Origin: Pomphorhynchus laevis
Lineage: Eukaryota; Acanthocephala; Palaeacanthocephala; Echinorhynchida; Pomphorhynchidae
Reading direction: 5' to 3'
NCBI GenBank assembly: GCA_012934845.2
Contig: WNNJ02003464.1
Location: 1-64,000 of the forward strand
DNA length: 64,000 bases
Shown: positions 43,540 to 53,605 of the stretch, one piece after another
Layout of the letters: each line of letters begins with the position of its first letter
Numbering within the stretch: position 1 is the first letter of the stretch
The notes under the pieces: model-generated
Told to the model about the DNA's origin: nothing
Seen by the model: the letters and a program-made list of their open reading frames with translations, nothing else
Database searches by the model: none
Position numbers and translations under genes: made by a program

Positions 43540-43975
43540 AATATTTGGGGTTCACCGTTACGGTGAGCTGGTCGGCGAAAGCTGACCTGGATAGACTTAA
43601 ACGTATTTTGAGAGAGCCAGGTGGCCTCTGAAACTGGTCATGCATCTGCCATTGAATGATAAATCTCAATTACGCCTTTGGGGTACTTGGGCTATCTCGG
43701 GATTTGTATTCTTCTCTAGAGGAGGTCCCCGAGAGCAAAGGCTAAGGTTTCTCAAGCTCCTCATCTCAAGATTACCGAACATAGCCCACCTCGATTAAAC
43801 TCTTAGGGGTGGGAGACCTTGAATGGTTCAGACTCAGGGCGGCGCGCTGGTGCGGTCAGGGGCTCAGTTTTCTATGAACCTGTGACTGTGACCATCTTGC
43901 AAAGAAGACGTAGACTTAAGCATGCATGGTTAAGATAGAGATGCTGAAGTTGTATCTTGAACTTTGTATGTTTCT
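43540..43975 (+). repeat. GC-richer repeat with SINE-2-like tRNA head
   Basis: Near 43810-43880 tggttcagactcagggcggc aligns with the SINE-2 head at 36050; box B is worn (ggctcagttttc). Upstream, ggtcggc-gaaa-gctgacc (43569-43588) is a 7-bp hairpin with a GAAA tetraloop beside caccgttacggtg. Probably a structured non-coding repeat; function unknown. Confidence 0.45.
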
Positions 43976-44144
43976 CTCTTTAATGATGGTTCTGTAATTT
44001 AGGAAAATATTTATTTATTTATATAATATGTCGGTGAAACCATCTAAACAGAAGGTTAAATAACCGACGATCGGACATCGGAAAAAAACTCTTTCATCGA
44101 GATGCTGTTGTCAACTATTGCATCACGCAACATAATAACACACA

Positions 44145-44467
44145 AGATTATTATTATTATCAAGTTCAGACTTAGCCATAAGGCTTTAAGCCGATCACAC
44201 AATACAGAAAAAAGATCAACCAAATGGGTAGGTTAGAAAAGGTGACAAATCAGCCTGGACGTATATCCAACGTCGAACCCTGTTTTTGAAAGCGAGGAAA
44301 TTGGTGATGGCAGCGATAGGTTCAGGCAAACTATTCCAAACATCTACTATATTTTTGATTAGATCATCTAGATATATTTGATTACGTGATTTATCGAGGT
44401 GGAATGATAGAACCCCAAAACCGTAAAAGACTAGAACAACGAATGATAGGTCAATTAATAATCTCAC
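44145..44467 (-). pseudogene. LINE 3' end with TAA-type tail
   Basis: Minus strand SFHLDKSRNQIYLDDLIKNI then VDVWNSLPEPIAAITNFLAF is the standard CR1/Jockey-type LINE C-terminus. It ends with ...cttgataataataataatc, a microsatellite tail like that of LINE-A. Strongly 5'-truncated. Confidence 0.75.
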
Positions 44468-44599
44468 TTGTGCGAAACGTTTTAAGAAATTATTTGCTTC
44501 AAGCCTGTGTTCTTATTAATAGTTTACCTATTATCGATCAATCAACTTTTATATATGTATTCCTGTGAGGGTCCCGCCGATAGTGTACAATTTCAGAAT

Positions 44600-44895
44600 A
44601 ACAACATTATATAAAATCCGATGCGTTGATGCTATATAAGTATATAACTCTAATAATTTTTATTCAATTAATGGACAAATTTATCCATGCTGCCTTATTC
44701 ATAATAAAACCAATATTGACGATAAAGAAGGTATATATCTAGATATAAACATTAAATTAACATTAACTAAAACTACTTTTAATTTATAACGTAAAAATTA
44801 CATTCTTAAAATTGCAAGAAACATATTTTTGCATGAGCATTCATGCATTCCATATAATATAAAATATTATACATTAAATAATAAAATTTTATCGA
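44600..44895 (+). mobile_element. PLE-A RT fragment
   Basis: Matches 29030-29270 of PLE-A copy 3 (the block after YIDD through LHEHSCIPYNIKY) with scattered substitutions and breaks. Confidence 0.7.
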
Positions 44896-44937
44896 CTATA
44901 TATAGTCGATAAAAATAGCTATTTTTATAGCTATTCA

Positions 44938-45225
44938 GAACGTTTTCTTTCGGGCCGATTAACGAGAGAGGATGCACGTGGGGTTGGAAACGCGTCACCT
45001 CCTACCAGACTTATAGGAGAGACCGGCAGATATCCTTCTCTATGGAAACTACCTAAGGCTGTAGATTTCGCGTCGTCAAACCCTTTACAACCGACTTTCG
45101 TATCGATGGCCGCAACGATCGGAGGTTTGATAGCACACGCTTACGCAGAAGGTGTCAAACGTCGTAAGTATAAACAGCGATTGAGTCCACCGGCTACAAC
45201 TTCAGGCCAGCAGTAGTAGAGAGTT
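44938..45225 (+). other. Unrecognised GC-richer open frame
   Basis: Open without ATG for about 95 codons (RFLSGRLTREDARGVGNASP, ...FVSMAATIGGLIAHAYAEGV, KRRKYKQRLSPPATTSGQQ) to TAG at 45214. Codon use is balanced, unlike the AT-rich neighbours. A small glycine/alanine-rich stretch is followed by a basic one. No family recognised; probably part of the same broken unit as the next entries. Confidence 0.3.
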
Positions 45226-45252
45226 TAGAGAATGGAACGATAGGGCAAGGCT

Positions 45253-45501
45253 TTGGTCCGTAAAATCGCCACTTTTGAAAATCGGGCAGTAGGCACCCCT
45301 TACCCGATAGCAGCTACAAGGATATATCAGGAAGCATCGGTGGCCTTAATGCGCGGAAATGCGCGAGCGATTTTGGCTTCATTGGAAAACAGCGAAGTAG
45401 CAGTAGCTACAGCCGCAATCATGTCCCTCCCAAGGAGACATTTGCGACATTTTTTGGGACGACGAAACCTCACGTCATTAACGACAGAAACTAATCTATA
45501 A
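45253..45501 (+). other. Unrecognised open frame upstream of calmodulin-like segment
   Basis: 82 codons (MVRKIATFENRAVGTPYPIA..., ASVALMRGNARAILASLENS). Its last residues LTTETNL align with the calmodulin PTEAEL stretch and run, over one stop, into the segment below, so at least the 3' end belongs to that pseudogene. The rest is not recognised. Confidence 0.35.
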
Positions 45502-45708
45502 GAGACAATCAACGAGGTGGTTGCGGATAACAAGGGATCCTTTGACTTTACCGAATCCCTCAAGATGACAGGCACGAAAATGAGGGAAACTGACAGCGAG
45601 GGGGAATACTGCGAATCCTTCAAGGTTTTCGATAAGGACGAGAACGGTTTCACATCGGCATCCGAGTTACAGCAAATCATGACCAACCTAAGAGAAAGTT
45701 GGTATTAA
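45480..45708 (+). pseudogene. Calmodulin-like pseudogene (EF-hands 3-4 region)
   Basis: Translation [40 protein letters not shown] and [20 protein letters not shown] then TNLRE aligns throughout with calmodulin residues ~70-115 (DMINEVDADGNGTIDF... through MTNLGE). The first visible Ca2+ loop has lost its first Asp ([12 protein letters not shown]) while the next ([12 protein letters not shown]) keeps its ligands. An in-frame TAA (45499-45501) interrupts it and the fourth hand is missing, so it is a broken retrocopy or relic rather than an active gene. Confidence 0.75.
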
Positions 45709-45860
45709 TTATTTATTATAGCACTGTAATTTTTTTTTTTTTTCAAATTAAATTATGTAATTAAAAAACTTTTCATCTTATAAATTGAGTTTACAAATTG
45801 TGATGAAACATATTTTTAAGATGTAAAAGTAAATCAAATGCTGAGTTAGTTATTTTATAT
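45709..45860. other. Poly-T and AT spacer
   Basis: Poly-T tract near 45730; nothing else. Confidence 0.5.
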
Positions 45861-45861
45861 T

Positions 45862-45900
45862 GCCAAAGCTTTTGCCGCGTTACGGCTTCGTCAGTGGATC
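45862..45900 (-). ncRNA. Hammerhead-like remnant
   Basis: Minus strand: CTGACGA (45894-45888), an extra A, stem II GCCG/CGGC (45886-45883 with 45877-45874) with loop TAACG, then AAAA where GAAA is required (first G replaced by A), and CCA/TGG as possible stem I. Layout matches the minimal Penelope-type hammerhead at 28.3 kb; the lost core G predicts no activity. Confidence 0.5.
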
Positions 45901-46800
45901 ATTGTAATTTTATATTATCAACAAAATTGTTTTAAGCAGTTTGAAATGGTTAAAGAAAATTGTTTTAACCGGTTAATTGTTTAACTGATTAGTGGCTCAT
46001 TGTAATTTAGTCTAGATAAGTGCGCTATATTTGATATTATATGGTATGCATGAATGCTAATACAAAAATTTTTTAATAAGGAAATAACATATTCTTATTA
46101 TATATAATATATCCTGATATATAATAAAAGTTATCTTTAGAAACCGGTATATATATTCTAACATTAATGAATTAATAATTGAACATTATTGATTGGTAAG
46201 TTAGTTTATGAATGAAAATGTACAAAGATGATTTGTGTTTATGTATGAGGATTTACATTTAGCTCTTCAATGTGGATTATATTCATATAATATTCACGTT
46301 TAGCTCATACGACACTGACTTAAGTATTGAAGTTCCATAAAAATTGAATACGTTGTTATTGTGATATCGATAAACAATTACGTTATGAACGGAGATGAAG
46401 CATTGACGAAAATTAAGTGCTCCAAATTATAAATGAGCTAGTTTAAACGATTTTCTGCAAATCTAATTGATCGATTTATGAAAACATTAATTTTGCGAAA
46501 ATTTTGATTCTTGTCGTCTCTGTCAATTGCAGATCTGGATGATGTCTATAAAACGTCAGCTCCGTTATCTGTTATACGCTTATAATAAGCGAGGAAAGAC
46601 ATATCTCACAGGATCTAACTAGGTATAAAGGTAATTTAAAATAATTAAAAGGCGTGCATAATATGATAAGATGCGTCCGTTCAAAATAAAATAAGATTTG
46701 CTCAAGTGAAAACGTTTCTGGTTCAAATAAGAAGTAGCAAACTGTTCAAAGATAACACATACATTCAAAACTGACTATTCGAAAGTGTTTTATTGAGTAA
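45901..46800. other. Spacer, short PLE-A relic
   Basis: Around 46030-46070 atattatatggtatgcatga then atgc matches a PLE-A RT stretch in minus orientation. Otherwise nothing recognised. Confidence 0.35.
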
Positions 46801-46807
46801 AATTCTA

Positions 46808-46925
46808 TTCGCTATAATATATATATATTATAAAATTAATATATAATATAATAATATATAATATATAATATGATATATAATATAAAATTTTTATATAATA
46901 TTATATTGCTTTAATTATTATAATA
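46808..46925. repeat. AT microsatellite
   Basis: Runs of tatata and ataatatataat. Confidence 0.8.
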
Positions 46926-47031
46926 ATTATGTGATTTTAAACATTTTTTATTCAACATATATATAAAGTAATGTTCTATTTTACAATATTTCGACTAGCC
47001 TGTTTGCCTTTATTAAGTTAGACATTTATAA

Positions 47032-47103
47032 TTTATAAATAAATAAATAAAGACTTTATTAAATACACTTTTTTAAATAAATAAAGACTTTATTAAATAC
47101 ACC
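47032..47103 (+). repeat. Short tandem duplication
   Basis: aaataaataaagactttatt then aaatacac appears twice about 33 bp apart. Confidence 0.7.
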
Positions 47104-47259
47104 ATTTATAATTTAAGTTACACATTATTTGATTAGATTTGGCATTACGTAAGACCTGTCATCAGGTTAAGTAAATTCTCGTGAATGCATATTTCATTTA
47201 TCGTGTATGGATAGTAAAAAATTTCTAAAATAGTCCAAAATGTACCTACACTATAACGA

Positions 47260-47370
47260 AGATAAAATGAAAAACTGCTTTGATCCCTGTTCCGTGATCC
47301 AACACAACAGCCGGGTCAAAAATAGTGATGTATTTCCTTTGAAATACATGTTTGTGCATTTATTTTTTCA
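47260..47370 (-). other. Possible PLE-A cassette relic
   Basis: acaacagccgggtcaaaaat and gatgtatttcctttgaaa resemble the minus-strand cassette order, but both stems are lost. Confidence 0.3.
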
Positions 47371-47900
47371 TTATATAAAATAACCTTCATTTTTCTTAAC
47401 TGTTAGTTATTAGAAACATGATGTTAGCAAGCAACATTAGTAATTTTTAGTAAGCTTATAACGATATATGTGATACAGATGAGCCGACTTAAAAGTGTAA
47501 AGAATTGTTCTTTGTAAATTCTAGAATTTTGCTACACCACCCCTCGACTATATTATGTTGTCGAGGGTTAGCTACACATTTTTACACTATCTTAACACTG
47601 AATGCATAAAATTTTCTTTACTCTTTTGCAACAGCAAAATTTGGAAAAAATTAAAAATGCGAAATTGTTTTGTTTTTGATATTGAATATGTGGCCCTGGT
47701 TCTCTGACTATGTATCCGGTAACTAAATTAGTTTTTACAAACACAATTGTAGATAAACACAATTGTACAAATTCATTCTAAATCGAATCAGGACAATCTG
47801 GAGGCGAGTATTATATATCATGTATTTATATATTATGTGAATATATCCGTATCAATATTTATAATATGAGAATTGTCGTAAAATTAAAATTAATGAAAAT
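47371..47900. other. Spacer, no feature seen
   Basis: AT-rich; a tcgacta..tatgttgtcgagg inverted pair near 47550 only. Confidence 0.3.
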
Positions 47901-47924
47901 ATTATAAAGGCTTTCAATACAACT

Positions 47925-48345
47925 TTTTTAATTAAGACGATTAGGAAAGTTTAAATATCTATGCTGTTTTTACAACCTTCGTCGGGAAGCTTAATCCTGA
48001 ACGTGCCTACCACAGACGCTTAGCCTCCAATAAGGAATTTCGACCTTAGTCTTCTCATCACTACAGGGTGGTCTCATCAGTGTGACCCTGTAGCTACACA
48101 ACTTCGAGAGTACTTAATCCTCAGTAAACCTCTGAAAGAAATTCACAAAGCGCACGCTTCCACCAGTTACCAGTTTTACATCTGGTATAGTTTGCGTACG
48201 CAGTGGCTTCACAGGACAACACCTGTGATATCGTTCCTTCCCTTATCAGCTTGCTAAGGTTGCTGAACAAGCAACACGCTGGTATTCAGCTGAAGCACAA
48301 TGTGGTTAAGTACGACGTTATTTTTCGCTAATTTTCAAGCGAATT
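47925..48345 (-). repeat. Structured repeat carrying a hammerhead-like core
   Basis: GC-richer segment with strong hairpins (ctacagggt/accctgtag; cacagg/cctgtg) and a hammerhead-like core on the minus strand. A second, shorter copy begins at 48405. The first ~110 bp of both copies align (acttttttaattaa, gaaagtttaaa, caaccttcgtcg). Confidence 0.6.
48009..48086 (-). ncRNA. Hammerhead-like motif, type I, extended stems
   Basis: Minus strand: stem I GTCACA (48086-48081) with TGTGGT (48014-48009, two wobbles); core CTGATGA (48080-48074); stem II GACC/GGTC (48073-48070 with 48045-48042) with a long inner helix; GAAA (48041-48038); cleavage triplet GTC ending at 48015. Stem III is the weak part (ATTCC opposite GCGT, few pairs), so activity is uncertain. 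Confidence 0.5.
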
Positions 48346-48404
48346 TGATGATTTTTATTTTTATTATTTTTTTCAACAAAATATTATTTAAATATTAAAT
48401 ATAC

Positions 48405-48530
48405 AATATGTAACTTTTTTAATTAACACGACCAGGAAAGTTTAAACCTGCATGCTTTTTGACAACCTTCGTCGAGAAGCCTAACCCGGAATGCGATTAC
48501 CACAGACGCCTAGCATCCAATGCAATTTGT
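48405..48530 (-). repeat. Second, truncated copy of the structured repeat
   Basis: Matches 47925-48030 including accacagacgc, then diverges before the GAAA core, so only the 3' half of the hammerhead is present. Confidence 0.6.
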
Positions 48531-48840
48531 AAATATTGCATTGGGGACAACGGACATAGACACTGATAACTTTTAACTGTTTTATTTAATAGATTTTTAA
48601 AATTTTTGACAAAAGTATTGAAAAAAAATTTAAATTTTAACTTAGTATAATTATAAATTGTATAAAATCTTATATAATTATTTATTATATGTAAATTAAC
48701 AAAATATTAAAAATAAATTTAAACTATTAATCGGAAATTTTGGATGGATAGAAAAAAATCAAAGCAAGTTATCAAAAATTATGGATCGATAGAAAATAAT
48801 CTACTCTGTATTAGAATAAGATAAACTAGATAATCAAATT

Positions 48841-48942
48841 TAATCAGAGAAAATACGTCATTAGCATGTATTTGGCCCACCTGCTATGTTGGGTAGAAGA
48901 ATTAGGGACCCAAACCTGATAGCATAGCAATTCTTCCGAATG
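48841..48942 (+). other. PLE-A 3' pseudoknot cassette
   Basis: Stem 2 CTGCTATG/CATAGCA kept; stem 1 GGCCCA opposite GGGACC partly mismatched. Confidence 0.6.
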
Positions 48943-49044
48943 GCCTCTTATCCTTATTCGAATACATCGTATATTACTTATTAGTCAATTCATAAAAATT
49001 GATTTCTATTTAAAATTTTAATAATAAATTTTATTATATTTAAT

Positions 49045-49195
49045 TAGTGAAGAGATTGAAATTATTATTTTTATAAAAAGTCAAGTTTTCGATAGTTAAC
49101 TGCTATCATCCTCATAATTTTGTCCTGAGGATGATATCAGTTTGCTATCGAAAATTTGACTTCTAATTAAAATAATAATTTCACTATATCCACCA
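49045..49195. repeat. Small fold-back element
   Basis: Arms gtgaa..attgaaattattatt ... tttcgatag..aactg.tatcatcctca and the reverse complement, ~68 bp each, with a ~10-bp loop. Looks like a short non-autonomous inverted-repeat transposon. Confidence 0.7.
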
Positions 49196-49370
49196 ATTAA
49201 ATACAATTTAAAAATGAGTGAACAATCAATTTTTAATGATAAATTTTATCGTTATATAAATATTAATATAATTAATAATTATTAATATAATTATTTAATA
49301 TTTAATTATTTATCGTTATAATTAATATATTTGTAGTATAAAATACGTAGACTCAGTTAGCTGATTAATT

Positions 49371-49600
49371 AGATATTAATACTAATTAATTTTAATGATA
49401 TTAAATAAATAATAGCTTTTTCATGTTTTAAATCGAAACGAGGCAATATGGGTCGAGGATTCTATATCATTAGTTATTAAAGTTACATTCATGCGCCATA
49501 TAATCATATGCATAGGCATAATAAATAATTATAAATAATTATTTATTATAAATAAATATTTAAGGAGAGTGAGACCATTCCGCGTGAATTTATTGTAAAA
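49371..49600. other. AT-rich spacer
   Basis: Nothing recognised. Confidence 0.3.
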
Positions 49601-49630
49601 CATGTAAGCCAGACGCGAAAGAATGACGAA

Positions 49631-49709
49631 TGCCGTTTCTTCATCACAATGACTCATCAGTGCCAGATCCCTCCCACTACTGGATGCAGAGGAGGACTGG
49701 CAGACGGCA
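49631..49709 (-). ncRNA. Hammerhead ribozyme, type III, left arm
   Basis: Reverse-strand twin of 49773-49851. Stems I and III are intact; stem II has one mismatch (GTCAT opposite ATGAA instead of ATGAC). Core CTGATGA and GAAA are intact. Confidence 0.8.
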
Positions 49710-49772
49710 ATCAATGAATGAATCAATGTGAATGATGTACTTTGAATGAATCACATTGATTCATTCATTGAT

Positions 49773-49851
49773 TGCCGTCTGCCAGTCCTCCTCTGCATCC
49801 AGTAGTGGGAGGGATCTGGCACTGATGAGTCATTGTGATGACGAAACGGCA
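49773..49851 (+). ncRNA. Hammerhead ribozyme, type III, right arm
   Basis: Stem III TGCCGT (49773-49778) with ACGGCA (49846-49851); cleavage triplet GTC ending at 49779; stem I TGCCAG (49780-49785) with CTGGCA (49816-49821), extended by cctcc/ggagg; core CTGATGA (49822-49828); stem II GTCAT/ATGAC (49829-49833 with 49838-49842), loop TGTG; GAAA (49843-49846). Every helix is perfectly paired. Topology is as in plant viroid and satellite hammerheads (helix III open). Confidence 0.9.
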
Positions 49852-51187
49852 TTCGTCATTCTTTCGCGTCTGGCTTACATGTTTTACAAAAAAATTTCCA
49901 GAATTAAATCGGAAATTGTCCGTTTTCACAAATCCGAAATGCAAAGACGATTAAGTTTTTCTATAATGAGATTCGGCATACGCCAGTCACATAAAACAAT
50001 TAGCGCACATCTCTCAAAATCGCGCGGTATTTGGTGTAACTATTTCTGAAGTATAAACGGTAATGATATGAATTGGGTCAATGAGTTTGTTAACAGCAAA
50101 TTGAGAAAACATGAAACTGTCATTAGACAACGTCATGAAGCCATTCGATTAACACAAAAAAATTGCGGCAAGCCGATTATGGGTAAGGTCTTTTAAACCT
50201 ATCTTCCAGAATTTTAAGTGATACAAGGACGTTTTGCTAAACCGTGGACTGAATTTATCTCTACACAAATACATTGTCTATACGTTGTGATGCTGATGTA
50301 ATGCTGCATAACCTTCCAAATGAATCGTTTGGGACGGTTCTAACACGGTAATAGCAAAGCTATTACCATTAACATTGAGCAAGGCAGAACGAGCCTTAAT
50401 GAAAAATATCATGAGATGAAGACATAACAATATGCAAATCATACAAAGGGCGAGCACTTGCGGTAGCTAATACCAAAGACTTTGTAGAACATGGGAACTT
50501 ATTACTAATGAGTAATAAGTTTGTTAAATTATCCGCTGATTCAACGACTAAGAGAAACGCTTTCAACCAATTCTTGTTGAAATTGCACAAAGAAGGCAAG
50601 TTCAGCAAGCCTCGATACCACGATATACAGGTGTGTCGACTGCATACTTATATCTGCTCCCAAAATTGCACAAACCTATTTTAGCATTCCGTCTAATAAT
50701 TGCATCGTTTATGTTTCAGACATAAATTACCAAAGATGATCAGAAAAAATATTAAAAGTTTGCAAATCTGAGTTTCTCTATAATCAAGAATGGCCCTAAA
50801 TTCACAAAGTATATCAAATGTTATAACGTTAATACGTGATAATTCGCAAAAGCGGATAATATCTCATTATTTACGAATGTCTCTTTAACATATAGTGTGC
50901 AAATAGCTGTGAAAGTTTTATCCGATAAATGTGGTAATCCGAAACTAAATATTTCTAAGCGGACAAATTAAATCAGCAAACTGAGTCTACCTATTTAATA
51001 TAATTATAAAATAAACAAAACATAATAATGCTAAATCAAAATTTAATAATTAAATAATAAAATTAATAATTGTTTTTAGATTTTCTATAATTTAAATCAA
51101 GTTAAAAAAAATGAAATTATAAGTAAACGTCATTTTTATGAATTGACTAATAAATAACAGACGTTGTATCAGAATAAGAATTAGAGG

Positions 51188-51287
51188 TCATAAGGAGGAA
51201 CTGCTATGCTATCAGGTTTCGGCCCCTAACTCCTTTACCCAACATAGCAGCGGGGCCAAATACATGCTAATGATGTATTTCCTCTGA
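51188..51287 (-). other. PLE-A 3' pseudoknot cassette
   Basis: Minus strand: stem 1 GGCCCC/GGGGCC and stem 2 CTGCTATG/CATAGCAG both perfect. Confidence 0.7.
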
Positions 51288-51324
51288 AATAACTATCTAG
51301 TATCTTATTCTAATACAAAGTATA

Positions 51325-51798
51325 TTATTTATTATCCATCCATAAAAATTTGCCACTTAAGAGTTTAAATTTATTCTTTATATTATTGTGTTGATTTATA
51401 TATTTTACTATTTTCTGCTTGATGTTATTTTTATAGTAACCTAGTTTAAAATATGTATCTATTAAATTATTTAAATGATTTTGAAGAAAGCCAATATCAT
51501 TACATATTGTTGCAATTCTTAAAATTTCATTATTTAATGTATTATATTTTATATTATATGGTATGCATGAATGCTCATGCAAAAATATGTTTCTTGTAAA
51601 TTTAAATATGTCATCTTTACGATATAAATTAATAGTAGTTTTAGTTAATGTTAATTTAATGTTCATATCTAGATATACACCTTCTTTATCATTAATATTG
51701 GTTTTGTTAAGAATAAGGCTTTCTGGATAAATGTGCTCACTAATTGAATAAAAATTATTAGAATTAAATACACATATATCATCAATGTATCGAAACAT
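51325..51798 (-). CDS. PLE-A reverse transcriptase, C-terminal 157 residues (partial)
   Basis: MFRYIDDICVFNSNNFYSIS... to ...LLSGKFLWMDNK, almost identical to residues 60-216 of the plus-strand copy at 28818-29468. The YIDD active site is present. The upstream RT lies in a second frame (52142-51669) after a frame break near 51800, so this copy is not functional as it stands. Confidence 0.7.
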   Translation of the reverse strand: MFRYIDDICVFNSNNFYSISEHIYPESLILNKTNINDKEGVYLDMNIKLTLTKTTINLYRKDDIFKFTRNIFLHEHSCIPYNIKYNTLNNEILRIATICNDIGFLQNHLNNLIDTYFKLGYYKNNIKQKIVKYINQHNNIKNKFKLLSGKFLWMDNK

Positions 51799-53290
51799 AT
51801 ATTTATATATTTATATAGTTTAGATTTAGTTTTTACACAGTTATGAACAAATTCATATTCTATAAAGCTTAAAAACAAGTCAGCTTTAATTGCGCTAATA
51901 TTACCACTTATTGGAACACCTTTTACTTGTCTAAATATAGATGTCTCTACTTTTAAATAATTTTGATTTATCAAAATATTTAAGGATTCTATTAACTCAA
52001 TTTTATCCATATATTTATATTTACTTGATGGTTTAATTTTTGTTAGATATGCGTTATAATTATTATAACATATATATGTATATCTTTTTCCGAATATAAG
52101 GTTAATTAATTTTACTAACGCTTCCATCCTTGCGTGATTCACATTCCTTGCGTCAAAAGAACTGAGTTTTTACATTTAATATGCGAAGTCTATAAACGTG
52201 CGAATTTTCGAATTAAAGATATATAATTAGATATGCATTATAGTTATTATAACATATATATGTATATCTTTTTCCGAATATAAGATTAATTAATTTTACT
52301 AACGCTTCTTTAATATCTACTAAATCTAGATTTGTATAAAGCGTACTAAAATCGTATGTATTTATATTTTGAAAATTTATTCCTTTTGTCTGTTCTAAAA
52401 ATTCTTTTGTAGAATTAATACTGAAATAGTGTTTTATACTAGTATTAATTTCGATTACCTTGCAATATTTTTTAAGTGTGCTTTAATTACTTTAAATTGA
52501 TGTGGTGTACTAAATAATCAGAATTTATTTTTGAGAAGAACGTATTCGATCGAATTTACGGAGTTGCAATGGCTCTCCGCTTGGAACTACTTTGGAAAAC
52601 ATTTATATGGATAAATGGCAAACAGACTATCACAGTGCCAAACCTACGCGCATATTGGCGCCACTCAGCTTCGAATCAGGCATCATTCATTTTCTCTATA
52701 AATCTAAAGATCACGCACAATATGTGCTTCCCGGAAAGAAAATCGTAGAACTTATATGTCAAGAGTATTTGTATATGTTTAGAAATATTAACCTTATCGA
52801 CTGCTACGTTGATTTGCAATCAAATATGAGAATATCAAAATCAGAGTTGATTATCATTTGGAAAGAAGAAGTTTGTCTGGTCGCAAAGGATTTCAAATCG
52901 TTTCAACTGTTCCATCGTTCGATCCTTCTTTAACCGAAAAGCAGATTCGCCTATCAATATATCTTCTGCTGATTAATGGCGGTACGTAGATGATGTGTTT
53001 AGGGTTTTCAACACGACGTGTCCAAATGGGATATTTATCCTAAACGTGCTTAATAATAAAAATTCGATCTTTTAATGCCAGGTACAGCTAATAGACTGCA
53101 AACAATCGATCGTATTTCTCGATGTACTGGTTTGACATGAAAAATATCATTACTGAATTATATCACAAACCGAATATTACGTGGGAAGCGCCTTTCTTGT
53201 CTTCTTCCACTTTAGTGGCCGCATTCTGATTCAATATTTTATTGACTTCTACTACCTGTAGCAAAAGCTTTTCGGTCAAATTAAAAAATT

Positions 53291-53405
53291 GAAATTCAAA
53301 ATAGCACAACCGGATTTATACCTTATTTCGTTTTTCAGATATTTAAAGAAAATATCCACCTTATAATAAAGTATTTAACAAATGTATTTATACTGCAAAC
53401 GGGAA
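53291..53405. other. Junction sequence
   Basis: Possible continuation of PLE-H (PPYNKVFNKCIY-like frame near 53360); weak. Confidence 0.3.
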
Positions 53406-53409
53406 ATTC

Positions 53410-53605
53410 TAAAATTAGAATTATATTAAATATTTATAAGTAATTAGTATTTAATATTAATATTATTAATAGTATTTATTATTAATATTAATATTTAGCA
53501 TTATTATGTTATTTTATTATTTAATTATTAAATTTTGATTTAGCATTATTATGTTTTGTTTATTTTATAATTATATAACAATACGTAGACTCAGTTAGCT
53601 GATTT
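53410..53605 (+). repeat. PLE-A tail and terminus
   Basis: AT-rich tail (ttattaaattttgatttagc) and end signature atacgtagactcagttagct then gattt. Confidence 0.65.

Larger units (their letters stand above)
48690..49370 (+). mobile_element. PLE-A 3' end with a fold-back inserted
   Basis: RT C-terminal relics (48700-48780), cassette (48841-48942), 3' flank, tail, and family end near 49350 (cgtagactcagttagctga). The tail is split by a fold-back element at 49045-49195. Confidence 0.65.
49600..49890. repeat. Palindrome made of two head-to-head hammerhead units
   Basis: Two ~135-bp arms around 49741 are inverted copies (98 percent alike by eye); each encodes the same hammerhead on its own outward strand. 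This is the inverted pseudo-LTR arrangement known for some Penelope-like elements, and PLE coding sequence follows to the right. Confidence 0.85.
50966..52497 (-). mobile_element. PLE-A, two joined partial copies, inserted in PLE-H
   Basis: Minus strand. The end signature is at 50966-51000, cassette at 51188-51287, RT C-terminal half 51798-51325 and its upstream part 52142-51669 (NQNYLKVETSIFRQVKGVPI). A further upstream piece with the fingers and motif A region spans 52497-52230. The stretch at 52050-52130 is repeated at 52230-52320, with ~95 bp of foreign sequence between, so two copies are joined. Confidence 0.75.
49756..53290 (+). mobile_element. PLE-H: Penelope-like element following the hammerhead pair, interrupted by PLE-A
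   Basis: After the hammerhead arm comes decayed PLE coding sequence. 50510-50700: NKFVKLSADSTTKRNAFNQF, LLKLHKEGKFSKPRYHDI, AYLYLLPKLHKP across frames (fingers); 50730-50960: SFSIIKNGPKFTKYIKCYNV and ADNISLFTNVSLTYSVQIAV (motif A region). The element resumes at 52498: NGSPLGTTLENIYMD (motif B) and WRYVDDVFRVF (YVDD active site, near 52975), then NNKNSI... to about 53290. PLE-A occupies 50966-52497 in the opposite orientation. Many frame breaks; older than PLE-A. Confidence 0.7.

Noticed and set aside
48405-48530. Second complete hammerhead in the structured repeat.
   Set aside because: The copy diverges before the GAAA/CTGATGA half, so the core is incomplete.
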